Assembly (NCBI GenBank): GCA_052143835.1
Contig: JBKQRV010000104.1
Span: 1-64,000 of the forward strand
DNA length: 64,000 nucleotides
Source: DASPPM01 sp052143835
GTDB taxonomy: Bacteria > Pseudomonadota > Alphaproteobacteria > JACZXZ01
Direction of reading: 5' to 3'
Position numbers and translations under genes: made by a program. Positions 24,449-36,664 of the stretch are shown here, in pieces. The stretch's first letter is position 1, and each line of letters begins with the position of its first letter. The notes beneath the pieces were generated by a model. It saw only the letters and a list, made by a program, of their open reading frames with translations. It did not search any database and was not told where the DNA came from.

Positions 24449-24967
24449 TCAATACTCCGCCTGATCGTCCACCGCGTGGCCGCGCTTCGGCACGAGCACG
24501 CTGCGCTCGAAGGTCATGAACACGGTGCCGTCGGCTTTCTTTCCCGTGGTCCTCACCGTGACGATGCCCTGCGTCGGCCGCTTCGCCGACTCGCGCATCG
24601 AGAGCACCTCGGACTCGGCATAGATCGTGTCGCCGACGAATACGGGTGCGGTGAGGCGGATGTCCGTCCAGCCCAGATTGCCGATCGCCTTCTGGCTCAC
24701 GTCGCTGACGCTCATGCCCACCACCAGGGCGAGCGTGAAGCAGCTATTGACGAGCGGCCGGCCGAACTCGCTCTTGGCGGCATAGGCCGCATCGAAGTGC
24801 AGCGGATGCTGGTTCATGGTCAGAAGCGTGAACCAGGTGTTGTCGGCCTCGCCGATGGTGCGTCCGGGCCGGTGCTCATACACGTCGCCCACGGCGAAGT
24901 CCTCGTAGTGGCGTCCGTAGCTCTCACGATAGCGCTGCGGCCCGACTTCCTTGGCAATCGCAACCAT
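24449..24967 (-). CDS. MaoC-like (hotdog) acyl-CoA hydratase
   Basis: 172 aa from the ATG at 24967, preceded by GGGAGG on the minus strand; an upstream ATG at 25009 would add 14. The hotdog-fold hydratase motif is GRTIGEADNTWFTLLTM followed by NQHPLHFD, supplying the Asp/His catalytic pair. The product would hydrate or dehydrate an enoyl-CoA ester. It is divergent from the acyl-CoA dehydrogenase gene and convergent with a coiled-coil ORF. Together with the dehydrogenase, CoA-transferase and ligase it forms a small acyl-CoA degradation neighbourhood. Confidence 0.88.
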   Translation of the reverse strand: MVAIAKEVGPQRYRESYGRHYEDFAVGDVYEHRPGRTIGEADNTWFTLLTMNQHPLHFDAAYAAKSEFGRPLVNSCFTLALVVGMSVSDVSQKAIGNLGWTDIRLTAPVFVGDTIYAESEVLSMRESAKRPTQGIVTVRTTGKKADGTVFMTFERSVLVPKRGHAVDDQAEY

Positions 24968-25119
24968 GCGGGTGTCCTCCCGTTGCCGCGAAGTTGTCCG
25001 GATCGTCAACGCTTAGCCTTTGCGCCGGAGCGCGTCAACGCGGAGGGCGATTGACAGCGCCCGCCGCGCTGGCGCAGGTTTCGCTCAGCCCGTCCCCGCG
25101 CTGAGAGGAGGTGCTGCGA

Positions 25120-26283
25120 ATGGCCGTAACCGATACGCCCGCCCAAGAGGAAGAGGAGGCGATCCTCGCGAGCATCGAGCGCTTCCTCGAGCGGGAGGTG
25201 AAGCCGCATGTGCACAAGCTCGAGCACGATGACATCTATCCCGCGGAGATCGTCGAGCGCATGCGCGGGCTTGGCCTCTTCGGCGCCACCATTGCCGCGG
25301 ACTATGGCGGGCTCGGGCTCAAGACGACGGTCTACGCAGGCATCGTCGAGCGCATCTCGCGGGTGTGGATGTCCTTGAGCGGCATCTTCAATTCGCACCT
25401 CATCATGTCCGCCGCCGTGGAGCGCTTCGGCACGGAGGCGCAGAAGCGGGCCTTCCTGCCGCGCTTCGCCTCGGGCGAGTTGCGCGGAGGCCTGGCGCTC
25501 ACGGAGCCCGACTGCGGCACCGATCTGCAGGCGATCCGCACGGTCGCCAAGCGCGCCGGCGACCACTACGTCGTGAACGGCACCAAGACCTGGATATCGA
25601 ACGGCATCTACGGTCACTGCTTCGCGCTCCTGGTGAAGACCGACCCGGCGGCCGAGCCGCGTCACAAGGGGATGAGCCTGTTCCTTGCCGAGAAGGGCGA
25701 GGGCTTCACGGTCGGCCGCAAGCTCGAGAAGCTCGGCTACAAGGGCATCGATTCCGCCGAGCTCGTCTTCCAGGACTACCGCATCCCCGCCGACCGCCTT
25801 ATCGGCGGGGTCGAGGGGCTCGGTCTCAAGCATGCCCTCGGCGGGCTCGAGCTCGGCCGCATCAACGTAGCGGCGCGCGGCGTGGGCCTGGCGCAGGCGG
25901 CCCTCGATCAGGCCGTCGCCTACAGCCAGGTGCGCAAGACCTTCGGCAAGCCGATCTGCCAGCATCAGGCCATCCAGCTCAAGCTCGCGGACATGGCGAC
26001 GGCGGTGCGGGCCGCACGCCTCTTGACCTACGACGCCGCGCGCGCCTATGACCGCGGCCAGCGTTGCGACATGGAGGCCGGCATGGCCAAGCTCTTCGCC
26101 TCTGAGGCCGCGGTCAACGTCTCGCTCGAAGCGATGCGCATTCACGGCGCCTACGGCTACTCCAAGGAGTTCATCGTCGAGCGCCTCTATCGCGACGCGC
26201 CGCTCCTCGTCATCGGCGAGGGCACCAACGAGCTGCAACGTCTCATCATCGCGCGCCAGCTCGTCGAGCGGAACCCGGTGTGA
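25120..26283 (+). CDS. Acyl-CoA dehydrogenase
   Basis: 387 aa from the ATG at 25120, 7 bases after a perfect AGGAGGT; the GTG at 25111 lies inside that ribosome binding site and is not used. Motifs are GGLALTEPDCGTDL for the flavin/substrate loop, TKTWISNGIYG, VRKTFGKPICQHQ, and the C-terminal YGYSKEFIVERLYRDAPLLVIGEGTNELQRLIIARQ. The Glu in GEGTNE is at the catalytic base position. It makes an enoyl-CoA from an acyl-CoA using FAD and an electron transfer flavoprotein. The CoA-transferase starts 10 bases downstream. Confidence 0.93.
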   Translation: MAVTDTPAQEEEEAILASIERFLEREVKPHVHKLEHDDIYPAEIVERMRGLGLFGATIAADYGGLGLKTTVYAGIVERISRVWMSLSGIFNSHLIMSAAVERFGTEAQKRAFLPRFASGELRGGLALTEPDCGTDLQAIRTVAKRAGDHYVVNGTKTWISNGIYGHCFALLVKTDPAAEPRHKGMSLFLAEKGEGFTVGRKLEKLGYKGIDSAELVFQDYRIPADRLIGGVEGLGLKHALGGLELGRINVAARGVGLAQAALDQAVAYSQVRKTFGKPICQHQAIQLKLADMATAVRAARLLTYDAARAYDRGQRCDMEAGMAKLFASEAAVNVSLEAMRIHGAYGYSKEFIVERLYRDAPLLVIGEGTNELQRLIIARQLVERNPV

Positions 26284-26293
26284 GGCACGGGCC

Positions 26294-27481
26294 GTGCTTC
26301 CGCTGGCGGGCCTGCGCATCATCGCCGTCGAGCAATACGGCGCCGGACCCTACGGCACGATGCAGCTCGCCGATCTCGGCGCCGAGGTCATCAAGATCGA
26401 GAACCCCGAGGACGGCGGCGATATGTCGCGCCGCGTGGGGCCCTACTTCCTCGGTGCGGACGACAGCGATTTCTTCCAGAGCTTCAACCGCAACAAGCGC
26501 AGCCTGACGCTCAACCTCAAGAAGCCCGGCGCGTCTGAGGTGCTCCATGCGCTCGCGCGGCGAGCCGACGGCGTGCTCGACAATCTGCGCGGCGACCTGC
26601 CGGAGCGGCTCGGCGTCACCTACGCAGCGCTCAAGGCGGCCAATCCGCGCATCGTCTGCGCGCATCTCTCCGCCTACGGCCGCACCGGCTCGCGCGCGGC
26701 CTGGCCGGGCTACGACTATCTGATGCAGGCCGAGGCGGGCTATCTCTCCCTCACCGGCGAGCCGGAGGGTCCGCCCGCGCGCATGGGGCTCTCCATCGTC
26801 GATCTGATGAGCGGGCTCTTCGCCGCCTTCGGGCTCGTCTCGGGCATCATGGCGGCGCGCGAGACCGGAGAGGGGCGCGACATCGACGTGAGCCTCTTCG
26901 ACACCGCGCTCCAGAACCTGAGCTATCTCGCCACCTGGTATCTGAACCGCGGCCACGCGCAGGGACGCGAGCCGCGCTCCGCGCACCCCTCCCTCGTGCC
27001 GAGCCAGCTCTATCGCACCAAGGACGGCTACATCTTTATCATGTGCAACAAGGAGAAATTCTGGCCGCTCCTCTGCGACGCGGTCGGCCGGCCGGAATGG
27101 GCGACCCATCCCGACTTCCGCAGCTTCGCGGACCGCCTCGCCCATCGCGCGCGCTTGACCGAGCTCCTCGACGAGGTCCTCTCCGAGCGGACGACCGCGG
27201 AATGGCTTAAGCGCCTTGGCGGCCGCGTGCCGGCGGCGCCGGTCAACGACATCGCCTCCGCCCTCGACGGCCCCTTCGCGCGCGAGCAGGCGCGCATCTG
27301 GCAGGTGCCGCATCCGCTTCGCAACGACTTCCGCATGGTGGCCGCCCCCTTCGCCGCGGCGGGCGAGGAGCTGCCGAAGCGGCCGGCGCCGGCGCTGGGA
27401 GAGCACACCGACGAGATTCTAGGCGCCTGCGGCTACGACGCCGAGCGCATCGCCCGGCTGCGCAGAGAAGGCATCATCTGA
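26294..27481 (+). CDS. CaiB/BaiF family CoA-transferase
   Basis: 395 aa from a GTG at 26294, chosen because LPLAGLRIIAVEQYGAGPYG is the usual start of this family. Motifs are ADLGAEVIKIENPEDGGD, FNRNKRSLTLNLKKP, YDYLMQAEAGYLSLTGEP and the Asp nucleophile region DLMSGLFAAFG. Class III enzymes transfer CoA between carboxylic acids. The gene follows the acyl-CoA dehydrogenase by 10 bases, so both probably act on one substrate. The donor and acceptor are not deducible. Confidence 0.88.
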   Translation: MLPLAGLRIIAVEQYGAGPYGTMQLADLGAEVIKIENPEDGGDMSRRVGPYFLGADDSDFFQSFNRNKRSLTLNLKKPGASEVLHALARRADGVLDNLRGDLPERLGVTYAALKAANPRIVCAHLSAYGRTGSRAAWPGYDYLMQAEAGYLSLTGEPEGPPARMGLSIVDLMSGLFAAFGLVSGIMAARETGEGRDIDVSLFDTALQNLSYLATWYLNRGHAQGREPRSAHPSLVPSQLYRTKDGYIFIMCNKEKFWPLLCDAVGRPEWATHPDFRSFADRLAHRARLTELLDEVLSERTTAEWLKRLGGRVPAAPVNDIASALDGPFAREQARIWQVPHPLRNDFRMVAAPFAAAGEELPKRPAPALGEHTDEILGACGYDAERIARLRREGII

Positions 27482-27485
27482 CGTC

Positions 27486-28208
27486 ATGGCGCAATCCCCG
27501 ACCAGCAACCAGTTCGGTCAGCCGATCGGCTTTGCGCTACCGGACTGGAAGGCGCGGCCGCGACCGCCGCGGACGCCGATGGAAGGTCGCTATTGCCGCA
27601 TCGAGGCGCTCGACCCCGAGCGCCATGCGGCGCAGCTCCATCGCGCCAATGCGAACGACCGCGAGGGGCGCAACTGGACCTACTTGGCCTATGGCCCGTT
27701 CGCCGAGCTCGAGAGCTACGAAAATTGGATGCGCCAGAGCTGTCTCGGCGACGACCCGCTTTTTCACGCCATCATCGACGGCAAAAGCGGCGAGGCGGTG
27801 GGGGTCGCGAGCTATCTTCGCATCGATCCCTTAAACGGCGTCATCGAGGTCGGCCACATCAACTATTCGCCCCTCCTGCAGCGCACCCGTGCTGCGACCG
27901 AGGCGATGTTCCTCATGATGAGGCGCGTCTTCGACGAGCTTGGCTACCGCCGCTACGAGTGGAAATGCGATGCGCTGAACGCGCCCTCGCGCCAAGCCGC
28001 CGCGCGCTACGGCTTCCGCTTCGAGGGCATCTTCCGTCAGGCCACCATCTACAAGGGCCGCAACCGCGACACGGCCTGGTACGCCATCATCGACAAGGAT
28101 TGGCCGGCGCTCAAGGCTGCCTACGAGCGCTGGCTAGCGCCCTCGAATTTCGATGCCGAGGGCCGCCAGCGCGCGCGGCTCGCAGCCCTGGTCGAAGGGA
28201 CGGGCTGA
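27486..28208 (+). CDS. GNAT family N-acetyltransferase, RimL-like
   Basis: 240 aa. The acetyltransferase core runs from RYCRIEALDPERHAAQL to RYGFRFEGIFRQ, including NGVIEVGHINYSPLLQRTRAATEAMF and the Asn/Arg region NAPSRQAAARYGF that contacts acetyl-CoA. Members acetylate amino groups of proteins, antibiotics or small molecules. It begins 4 bases after the CoA-transferase stop, so it is probably co-transcribed. Confidence 0.85.
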   Translation: MAQSPTSNQFGQPIGFALPDWKARPRPPRTPMEGRYCRIEALDPERHAAQLHRANANDREGRNWTYLAYGPFAELESYENWMRQSCLGDDPLFHAIIDGKSGEAVGVASYLRIDPLNGVIEVGHINYSPLLQRTRAATEAMFLMMRRVFDELGYRRYEWKCDALNAPSRQAAARYGFRFEGIFRQATIYKGRNRDTAWYAIIDKDWPALKAAYERWLAPSNFDAEGRQRARLAALVEGTG

Positions 28209-28352
28209 GATAATTGGCGGTTCAATTGCAACCGCCCCTTCAGCCGTCACCCGCGGGCTTGACCCGCGGGTCCATGGATTGCCGGGTCAAGCCCGGCAAT
28301 GACGAGGAGGGTGGTGATTCTCCTTGAACGAATACCGGTCTGCCCTTGATTG
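28209..28352. repeat. Intergenic repeat region with twin-hairpin module, copy 2
   Basis: The module at 28245-28304 contains ACCCGCGGG-CTTGA-CCCGCGGGT and ATTGCCGGG-TCAAG-CCCGGCAAT, separated by TCCATGG and bounded by CGTCA and TGACG. It matches the plan of copies at 6058 and 53204. Position between two convergent genes suggests a bidirectional transcription end. Weak inverted similarity in the outer flanks suggests a degenerate larger element. Confidence 0.75.
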
Positions 28353-28934
28353 TTACTCGGCCGCCGTGCCGAAGCTCGGCGCGTTCTTCCGGTCGTCGAC
28401 GAGCGCTTCCGGGCCCTCGGTCGGCAGCATCTCCAGGTAATTCAACCCGGCATCGATGTCGCGCTCCCACATCTCGCGCGGCAACTCGTACAAGAGCTCG
28501 ACGCCATAGCCGTTGGGGTCGCTGATGTAGACGCTGTGCGTGACGCCGTGATTGATCCGCCGATGGAACTTGATGCCGCGGCTCTGCAGGAACGCCAATT
28601 TTTTCAGCCAGCTCTCGCGGTCGGGCATGGCGATCGCGATATGGTTGATCGCCTGCGGCGCGCCGAACAGCTCCCAGTTCTTCGGCGGCGGCGGCAGGTT
28701 CGGGTTCTCGACGATCGCGACGTCGTGGTGGGTCATCTTCCCGCCGTGATCGCCGCTGTAGAAGCGCATGGGGGGAATCGGTCCCATCTCGGGCCGCGGC
28801 CGCAAGGCGCCGACTTGCTTCAAGCCGACGATTTCGGTCCAGAAGCGATGCGATTCCTCGATGTTCCGAACGTTCAGCACGATATGATTGACGCCAACGG
28901 GCGTTCCGGCATCGCCAGCGCTTTCTTTTGCCAT
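28353..28934 (-). CDS. VOC (glyoxalase/dioxygenase superfamily) protein
   Basis: 193 aa from the ATG at 28934, preceded by GGGGAGA. Two beta-alpha-beta-beta-beta modules are visible: VNHIVLNVRNIEESHRFWTE (about 14-33) and INHIAIAMPDRESWLKKLAF (about 95-114). Metal ligand candidates are the His residues in VNHIV, INHIA, and the Glu in VELLYELP near the C-terminus. The pattern is that of ring-cleavage dioxygenases or related isomerases; the substrate is unknown. It is convergent with the GNAT gene. Confidence 0.82.
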   Translation of the reverse strand: MAKESAGDAGTPVGVNHIVLNVRNIEESHRFWTEIVGLKQVGALRPRPEMGPIPPMRFYSGDHGGKMTHHDVAIVENPNLPPPPKNWELFGAPQAINHIAIAMPDRESWLKKLAFLQSRGIKFHRRINHGVTHSVYISDPNGYGVELLYELPREMWERDIDAGLNYLEMLPTEGPEALVDDRKNAPSFGTAAE

Positions 28935-29061
28935 CGCGATTCTCCCCAGCATTCAAGCCGTGATTCCCCGGACGAGAGGGGATTCTCTCGAATGGTGGAC
29001 CAATTCGAGCACACGGGTAAGGGAGTCCGGGAATCCCGACCGCCTCAACGGCTCTTGCGGC

Positions 29062-31823
29062 CTAACAGCCCGGGGTCCCCGGGTCGGGCGATGGTCGCGG
29101 TGCCGGGCGACGACGGCTCAGGCGTGCGATCCATCCCGCTCGAAGCGAAGTTGCCGCGGCGGGAGCGGCCTCGGCCGCTCCCTCGCGTTCCGGCATGGTC
29201 TGCGCCCTGCGCCTCTCGCGCCAGACGAGGAGCGCCGGCAGGACGACCAAATTGGCGGCGAGCGCCATCGAAAGCGAGATGGCCAGAAGCTCGCCCATGC
29301 TCGCCATGCCGCGATGCCTCGACACGATCAGGCTTCCGAAGGAGGCCATCGTGGTGAGCGCGCTGACGAGCACGGCGAGCGGCGTGCTCGTGCCGAGCAG
29401 CCGGCCGACGCCAAGGGTCTCCCGGTGGCGCATGACGAGATAGACGCCGAATGCCGAGCCCAGGCTGAACAGGAGCGGCAATGCCATGATGTTCGCCAGG
29501 TTGAGCTTGGTGTCGAGAAGCACGATCGCCGCAATCGTGAGGCTCAGCGCGAGCGCCAAGGGTAGAGCCACCAGCAGCCAATCGACGATGCTGCGCAACG
29601 TCAGAATGAGCACGAGCGATACGCCGATGAAAGCCAGCACGCCGCTCGTCTCGAAAGCGTGCACCACGGCGTCGGCGCCGTCGAGCAACAGGACGGCGCT
29701 GCCCGTCGCGTCGGGGGCCACGTCGCGTACGCCATCGACGAAGCGCCGAAGCCGATGCGCGCCGGCAAAGCGCTCCTTCGGCGAAACCTCGACGCGCGCC
29801 TGGCCATCGGCGCTTACGTAGCGCGACTTGATCTCGGGCGGCAAATCCGCGAGGGTGATTTTCTCGGCACCCAAGGCCTCCTTGAGGCTTTGCAAGCGGC
29901 CCGGGAGGTTTGCCAATAGGGCGCGCTCGAGCGCCTGGTAGCGCGCAGCCGAGTTCTCCGCCGACTTGGCGAAGCTCTGCAACAGCGCCGCCAAGCGCCT
30001 TGCGGACGGCGCCAGCTCTCCGGCGTGGGGCGAGGCGGCCAATTGGTCGAGGTCGGCGACGAGCGCGGCGAGGGCGGCTTGGTTCTCTTGCAAGGAGGGC
30101 GGTGCCTCCGCGACCTTGCCCTCGAAGACCGGCATGAGGAAGAGCGACATCTGGTCGATGATCTCGAGTTTCTTGTCCTGGTCCTGGGGCAGGAATGACC
30201 CGAGCGTGGTGACGTCGCCCACGAGCGGAAGCGCGCTCACCTTCTTGGCGAGTGCGGCGGCCGCCTCTTGGCTCGGCGCGAGAATGCTGACCGAATAAGG
30301 CGAGGCCCTGCTGTCCGCCATGAGCGCGTCATAGGCCAAGACCGATGGCGAGGCGGGGTCGTCCAATTTGATCGGATCGACCTCGAATCCCACCTGCGGA
30401 ATGGCGGCGAGCGAGAGTAGCCCGAGTGTCAACGCGCCAACGCCGATGGCGCGGGCATGGCGCTCGACGAAACGGCCGGCAGCCCCCGTTCGCTCTCGTC
30501 CCGCCGCGCGCCGCGGCCGTGGCGCGATAGGAATCAGCGTCAGAACCGCAGGCAGCAGCGTCAAGGTCGCGAACAGGCCGATGACCATGCCGACCCCGGA
30601 GATGATGCCGAGCTCCCCAAGGCCCCTGTACTCGGTCGGCACGAAGGAGAAATAGCCGACCGCCGCGGCGAGCGCCGCCAAGGCGATGGCGATACCGGTG
30701 CCCGATGTCGCCTCGCCGAGGGCTGTTTTGTGATCGCCTCCGCCCTCCCTTGCCTCCTGGAAGCGCATCCCGAATTGGACGCTGAAGTCCATGGCGACGC
30801 CGATGAAGAGAACGGCGAAGGCGGCGGAGAGAAGATTGAGATGACCGATGGCGAGGGCTGCGAATGCGCTCGTCCAGACGAGGCTGATGACGAGGGTGAT
30901 GATCATGGCAGCCACGAGGCGAAGCGAGCGCAGGCCGAAGAAGGCTATGAGCGAGACCAGCGCCAGCGAGATGAGGCCGGCGCGCTCGCCGCCTTCTGTC
31001 ACGGCATTGATCTCGTCGGTGGCGATCGGCAGATCTCCGGTGAGCCGCACCTCTACGCCGTGGCTAGGATCGAGACCGAGCTCGGACGCCATCCGCGGGA
31101 TCGCCGCGAGTGCGGGCGGATCGTCCGCGGAGGCGGGGTCGGCGCGAGCCTCAGCGAGGATGACCTGACGGTAATCGCCCGCCTTCAAAGGGCTGGCGGA
31201 CATCAGGGCACGCCAACTCAACGGCACCGCACTCCCTTTCATCACGCCCTCGACGGTGTCGCCGATGCTCGTCCATGCCGAGCCTAGCCCGCCGGGATCC
31301 TCGCCGTGCTCCGAGACGGCGTTGGCCGCCAGTCCGAGGACTTTGAAAAGGCCTCGCAAGCTCGTGTCGCCGGCGAGCTCGCCGAGCAGGGGCTCCGCCG
31401 CGGCGATGCGATCCGAGGTGTTCTCGAGCTCGGCAGTGCTGAGGAAGAGGAGGCCGTTGCGACGGAAGAAGGGGCTGCCTTGGGGGTAGTATACCCACTC
31501 GAACAGGTCCGTGCGCTTGCGCAACGCCTCGAGGAGGGTCAGGCCCGCGTCGTCCGCCTGGTCCGCCGTCTTCCCCGTGACCAGGATCGCAACATTTCCG
31601 TCGAGTTGCGGAAACGCCGCCTGGAACTCTCGGCTCTGCCTCAGGAACGGCAGATCCGGCGAGAGCATCTCCGCGGTGCTCGTCTGCATCTGGAGATGGC
31701 CCGCCGCGTAATATCCCCCGGCCAGTGCCGAGACGAGCGACGCCAGCACGATGACCTTGGCGCGCCGATGGACCCAGTTGCCCCAGCCGGCAAGCGACCG
31801 CGCAATATCGATGCGCGGCGACT

Positions 31824-31827
<4 letters not shown>
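29062..31827 (-). CDS. RND-superfamily transporter, HpnN-like (hopanoid transport)
   Basis: 921 aa inner-membrane protein with the MMPL/RND plan: helix 1 (VIVLASLVSALAGGYYAAG), a large periplasmic loop, five helices, a second periplasmic loop and six more helices ending near VVLPALLVWRERRR. The helical core VLFIGVAMDFSVQFGMRFQE is typical of RND-type permeases. Size and layout match HpnN, which exports hopanoids to the outer membrane. It overlaps the uvrA stop by 4 bases (ATGA), so it is translationally coupled to uvrA. An HpnM/MlaC-like gene lies just beyond uvrA. No squalene-hopene cyclase is in the window, so the hopanoid link is inference. Confidence 0.8.
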
Positions 31828-34700
<2,873 letters not shown>

Positions 34701-35066
34701 GTCGGCTCTGGGGGCCGGAGGGAAACCGAGAAGGAATATAGGCGCCCGGCCGGAAAAATCGACTCCTCTTTCGCCATCGAGGCCGCCTCTTCGCCCGATC
34801 TTGATCGGCCTCGCGGATGAAGACCCTTCGAGGAAGGGCGGGGTTGAGGGGGCAAGGCTGTGATTGCGGTCATAGCGCAAGGCGAGCGGCTATGGCAGAA
34901 TTTTGTGGATAGTTGGGGGGAACGAGCCATGGCTCAAGCTCCAGTCGCCGCGTCGGCGAAACGAGCGGTTACCCTGCGAGGCTCGGGCAATGCGTCCGCG
35001 ACTGTGGCGATTGCCGGAGTGGACCAAGGGGTCGTTCGACAGCAACCATCAACGGAACTCATCGCG
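34701..35066. other. Divergent region between uvrA and the MlaC/HpnM-like gene
   Basis: About 366 bases. An open frame from 34860 runs into the downstream gene but has no domain or signal character before 35067. Searched by eye for GAAC-N7-GAAC or GTTC-N7-GTTC SOS boxes; none seen. AGAATTTTGTGGATAG (34898-34913) is the only AT-rich patch and may hold the rightward promoter. Confidence 0.4.
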
Positions 35067-35687
35067 ATGTCTCACCGTAGAACCGTTTTGGCTCTGCTCG
35101 CGGCCGCGGCATTGTGCCAGGTCCTCCTCATCCGCCCTGCGGGCGCCGAGGCGCCGGCGGCCGAAGCCGAGGCTCTGGTGAGGAGTGCGATCACGCATGC
35201 GCTCGAGGTCCTCGGGAACAAGGCGTTCAACACCGAAGAGCGCGTCAAGCGCTTGGACGAGCTGTTCCTCCAGTATTTCGACGTGCGCGGCATGAGCATC
35301 TTCGCGCTCGGCCCCTTTGCGCGCAACGCCACGGACGGACGGCGCGAGGAATATGTCGACGCCTTCAAGGGCTACATGGTGCGTCATTACTTCTCGCGCC
35401 TCGAGGGGATCGGCGACAAGTACTCCATCGAGAAGTCGAGACCGGAGGGCGACAATACGGTGATGGTAGACACCAAAGTCGGCTCCTACTCGGTCGTGTG
35501 GCGCGTGCGCAACCGCGACGGTGAGCTCAAGATCATGGATATCATCGTTGAGGGCACGAGCTTGCTTCTGGTCCAACGCAGCGACTTCGGTGATCTGCTT
35601 CGCAGCAATAACGGAAGCATCCCGCAGCTGATCCAGATAATGCATACCCAGGGGCGGGTCGCCGTCTACAACAACCCCTACCGCTGA
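35067..35687 (+). CDS. MlaC/Ttg2D-type periplasmic lipid carrier, HpnM-like
   Basis: 206 aa from the ATG at 35067, which starts a good signal peptide (TVLALLAAAALCQVLLIRPAGA). The mature protein is the helical MlaC fold: KRLDELFLQYFDVRGMSIFALGPFARNATDGRREEYVDAFKGYM and later KIMDIIVEGTSLLLVQRSDFGDLL. MlaC proteins ferry phospholipid between membranes; the HpnM subgroup accompanies the hopanoid transporter HpnN. HpnN is encoded on the opposite side of uvrA, supporting HpnM rather than classical MlaC. No Mla permease or ATPase is nearby. Confidence 0.82.
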   Translation: MSHRRTVLALLAAAALCQVLLIRPAGAEAPAAEAEALVRSAITHALEVLGNKAFNTEERVKRLDELFLQYFDVRGMSIFALGPFARNATDGRREEYVDAFKGYMVRHYFSRLEGIGDKYSIEKSRPEGDNTVMVDTKVGSYSVVWRVRNRDGELKIMDIIVEGTSLLLVQRSDFGDLLRSNNGSIPQLIQIMHTQGRVAVYNNPYR

Positions 35688-35849
35688 AGCGCACCCCGCG
35701 CCGAGGCCAAGCGCGCTCTTTCAATAGTCGCCTGCGGATGGAGGTGGCCAGGGCAATCCGCCGTATCGGGCCATAATCCCTTTTTCAATGCTCCGGTTTG
35801 GGGGTAGAGTGCTCAACCAGCGCGTGACGAGGAAACGGGGGAAGCGGCT

Positions 35850-36332
35850 ATGGCGGGCAGCGTCAACAAGGTGATTTTGATCGGCAATCTCGGCCGCGAC
35901 CCGGAGGTGCGCCGGACCCAGGCCGGCGATGCGATCGTACATCTCTCGGTTGCGACCTCGGAGAGTTGGCGCGACAAGGCGAGCGGCGAGCGCCGCGAGA
36001 AGACCGAATGGCACCGGGTGGTGATCTTCAACGAGCGCCTCGGCGAGGTCGCCCAGAAGTTCCTCAAGAAGGGCTCCAAGGTCTTCCTCGAGGGCCAGCT
36101 GCAGACCCGCAAATGGACCGACCAGAGCGGGCAGGAGAAATACACCACCGAGGTCGTCCTCCAGCGCTATCGCGGCGAGCTCACCCTGCTTGATGCCCGC
36201 GGCGCCGGCGAGGAGGCGGGCGGCGGGGGATATGAGGAGCGCGGTGGCGCTCCCGCTTCCGCAGGCGGCAGCGAGGGCGGCGGCGCCGCGCGCGCCGGTG
36301 GCGGCGACCTCGACGACGAGATCCCGTTCTAG
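35850..36332 (+). CDS. ssb: Single-stranded DNA-binding protein
   Basis: 160 aa. The OB fold begins MAGSVNKVILIGNLGRDPEVR and continues to about residue 110. A Gly-rich, disordered linker leads to the acidic tip DLDDEIPF that recruits repair and replication proteins. The TAG stop is the last three bases of the CTAG that opens the inverted-repeat element at 36329. The tip is intact, so function is preserved. ssb near uvrA is a conserved alphaproteobacterial arrangement. Confidence 0.96.
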   Translation: MAGSVNKVILIGNLGRDPEVRRTQAGDAIVHLSVATSESWRDKASGERREKTEWHRVVIFNERLGEVAQKFLKKGSKVFLEGQLQTRKWTDQSGQEKYTTEVVLQRYRGELTLLDARGAGEEAGGGGYEERGGAPASAGGSEGGGAARAGGGDLDDEIPF

Positions 36333-36504
36333 GGTCCTAGCTCTGAAGTTCACGGCGTCAGGAATACGCTCGTCATTGCGAGGCGCCCGAAGGGCGCCGA
36401 AGCAATCCAGGACTCCTCTCGCGTCTGGCCCGCCTGGATTGCTTCGCTGCGCTCGCAGTGACACCTACTTCCGGCTGAGACGAACCTCCGACCCGGGACA
36501 CTAG
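36329..36504. repeat. CTAG-ended inverted-repeat element (MITE-like), copy B
   Basis: 176 bp. The ends are inverted repeats starting CTAG (left CTAGGGTCCTAGCTCTGAAG; right, read inward, CTAGTGTCCCGGGTCGGAGG). The interior inverted repeat around TCATTGCGAGGCGCCCGAAG is nearly identical to copy A (20406-20580). Like copy A, its first CTAG contains the stop codon of the gene to its left (ssb). No coding capacity. Confidence 0.8.
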
Positions 36505-36603
36505 CGGCCGACAGGCATTTCGCGCATCGATGCGGTTCCGGATACGGAAAGAGCCTTGGCCGCTTGGCCGCGGACGCACGCCTTTGGCGCCGATTCCGCT
36601 TTA

Positions 36604-36620
36604 CTGAATCTAATATTCAG
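36604..36620. promoter_or_regulatory. Perfect inverted repeat upstream of the aminotransferase operon
   Basis: CTGAAT-CTAAT-ATTCAG: 6-base arms with a 5-base centre, in an AT-rich patch 45 bases before the ATG at 36665. A binding site for the IclR-family regulator encoded at the end of the cluster (41179) is possible, by position only. Confidence 0.45.
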
Positions 36621-36664
36621 AATTATGGTGGAGCTCCGCCGCTCGACCGCCCAAGGGGGACTCC

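Noticed and set aside
34701..35849. LexA (SOS) boxes for uvrA or ssb
   Set aside because: No GTTC-N7-GTTC or GAAC-N7-GAAC site was found by eye on either strand.
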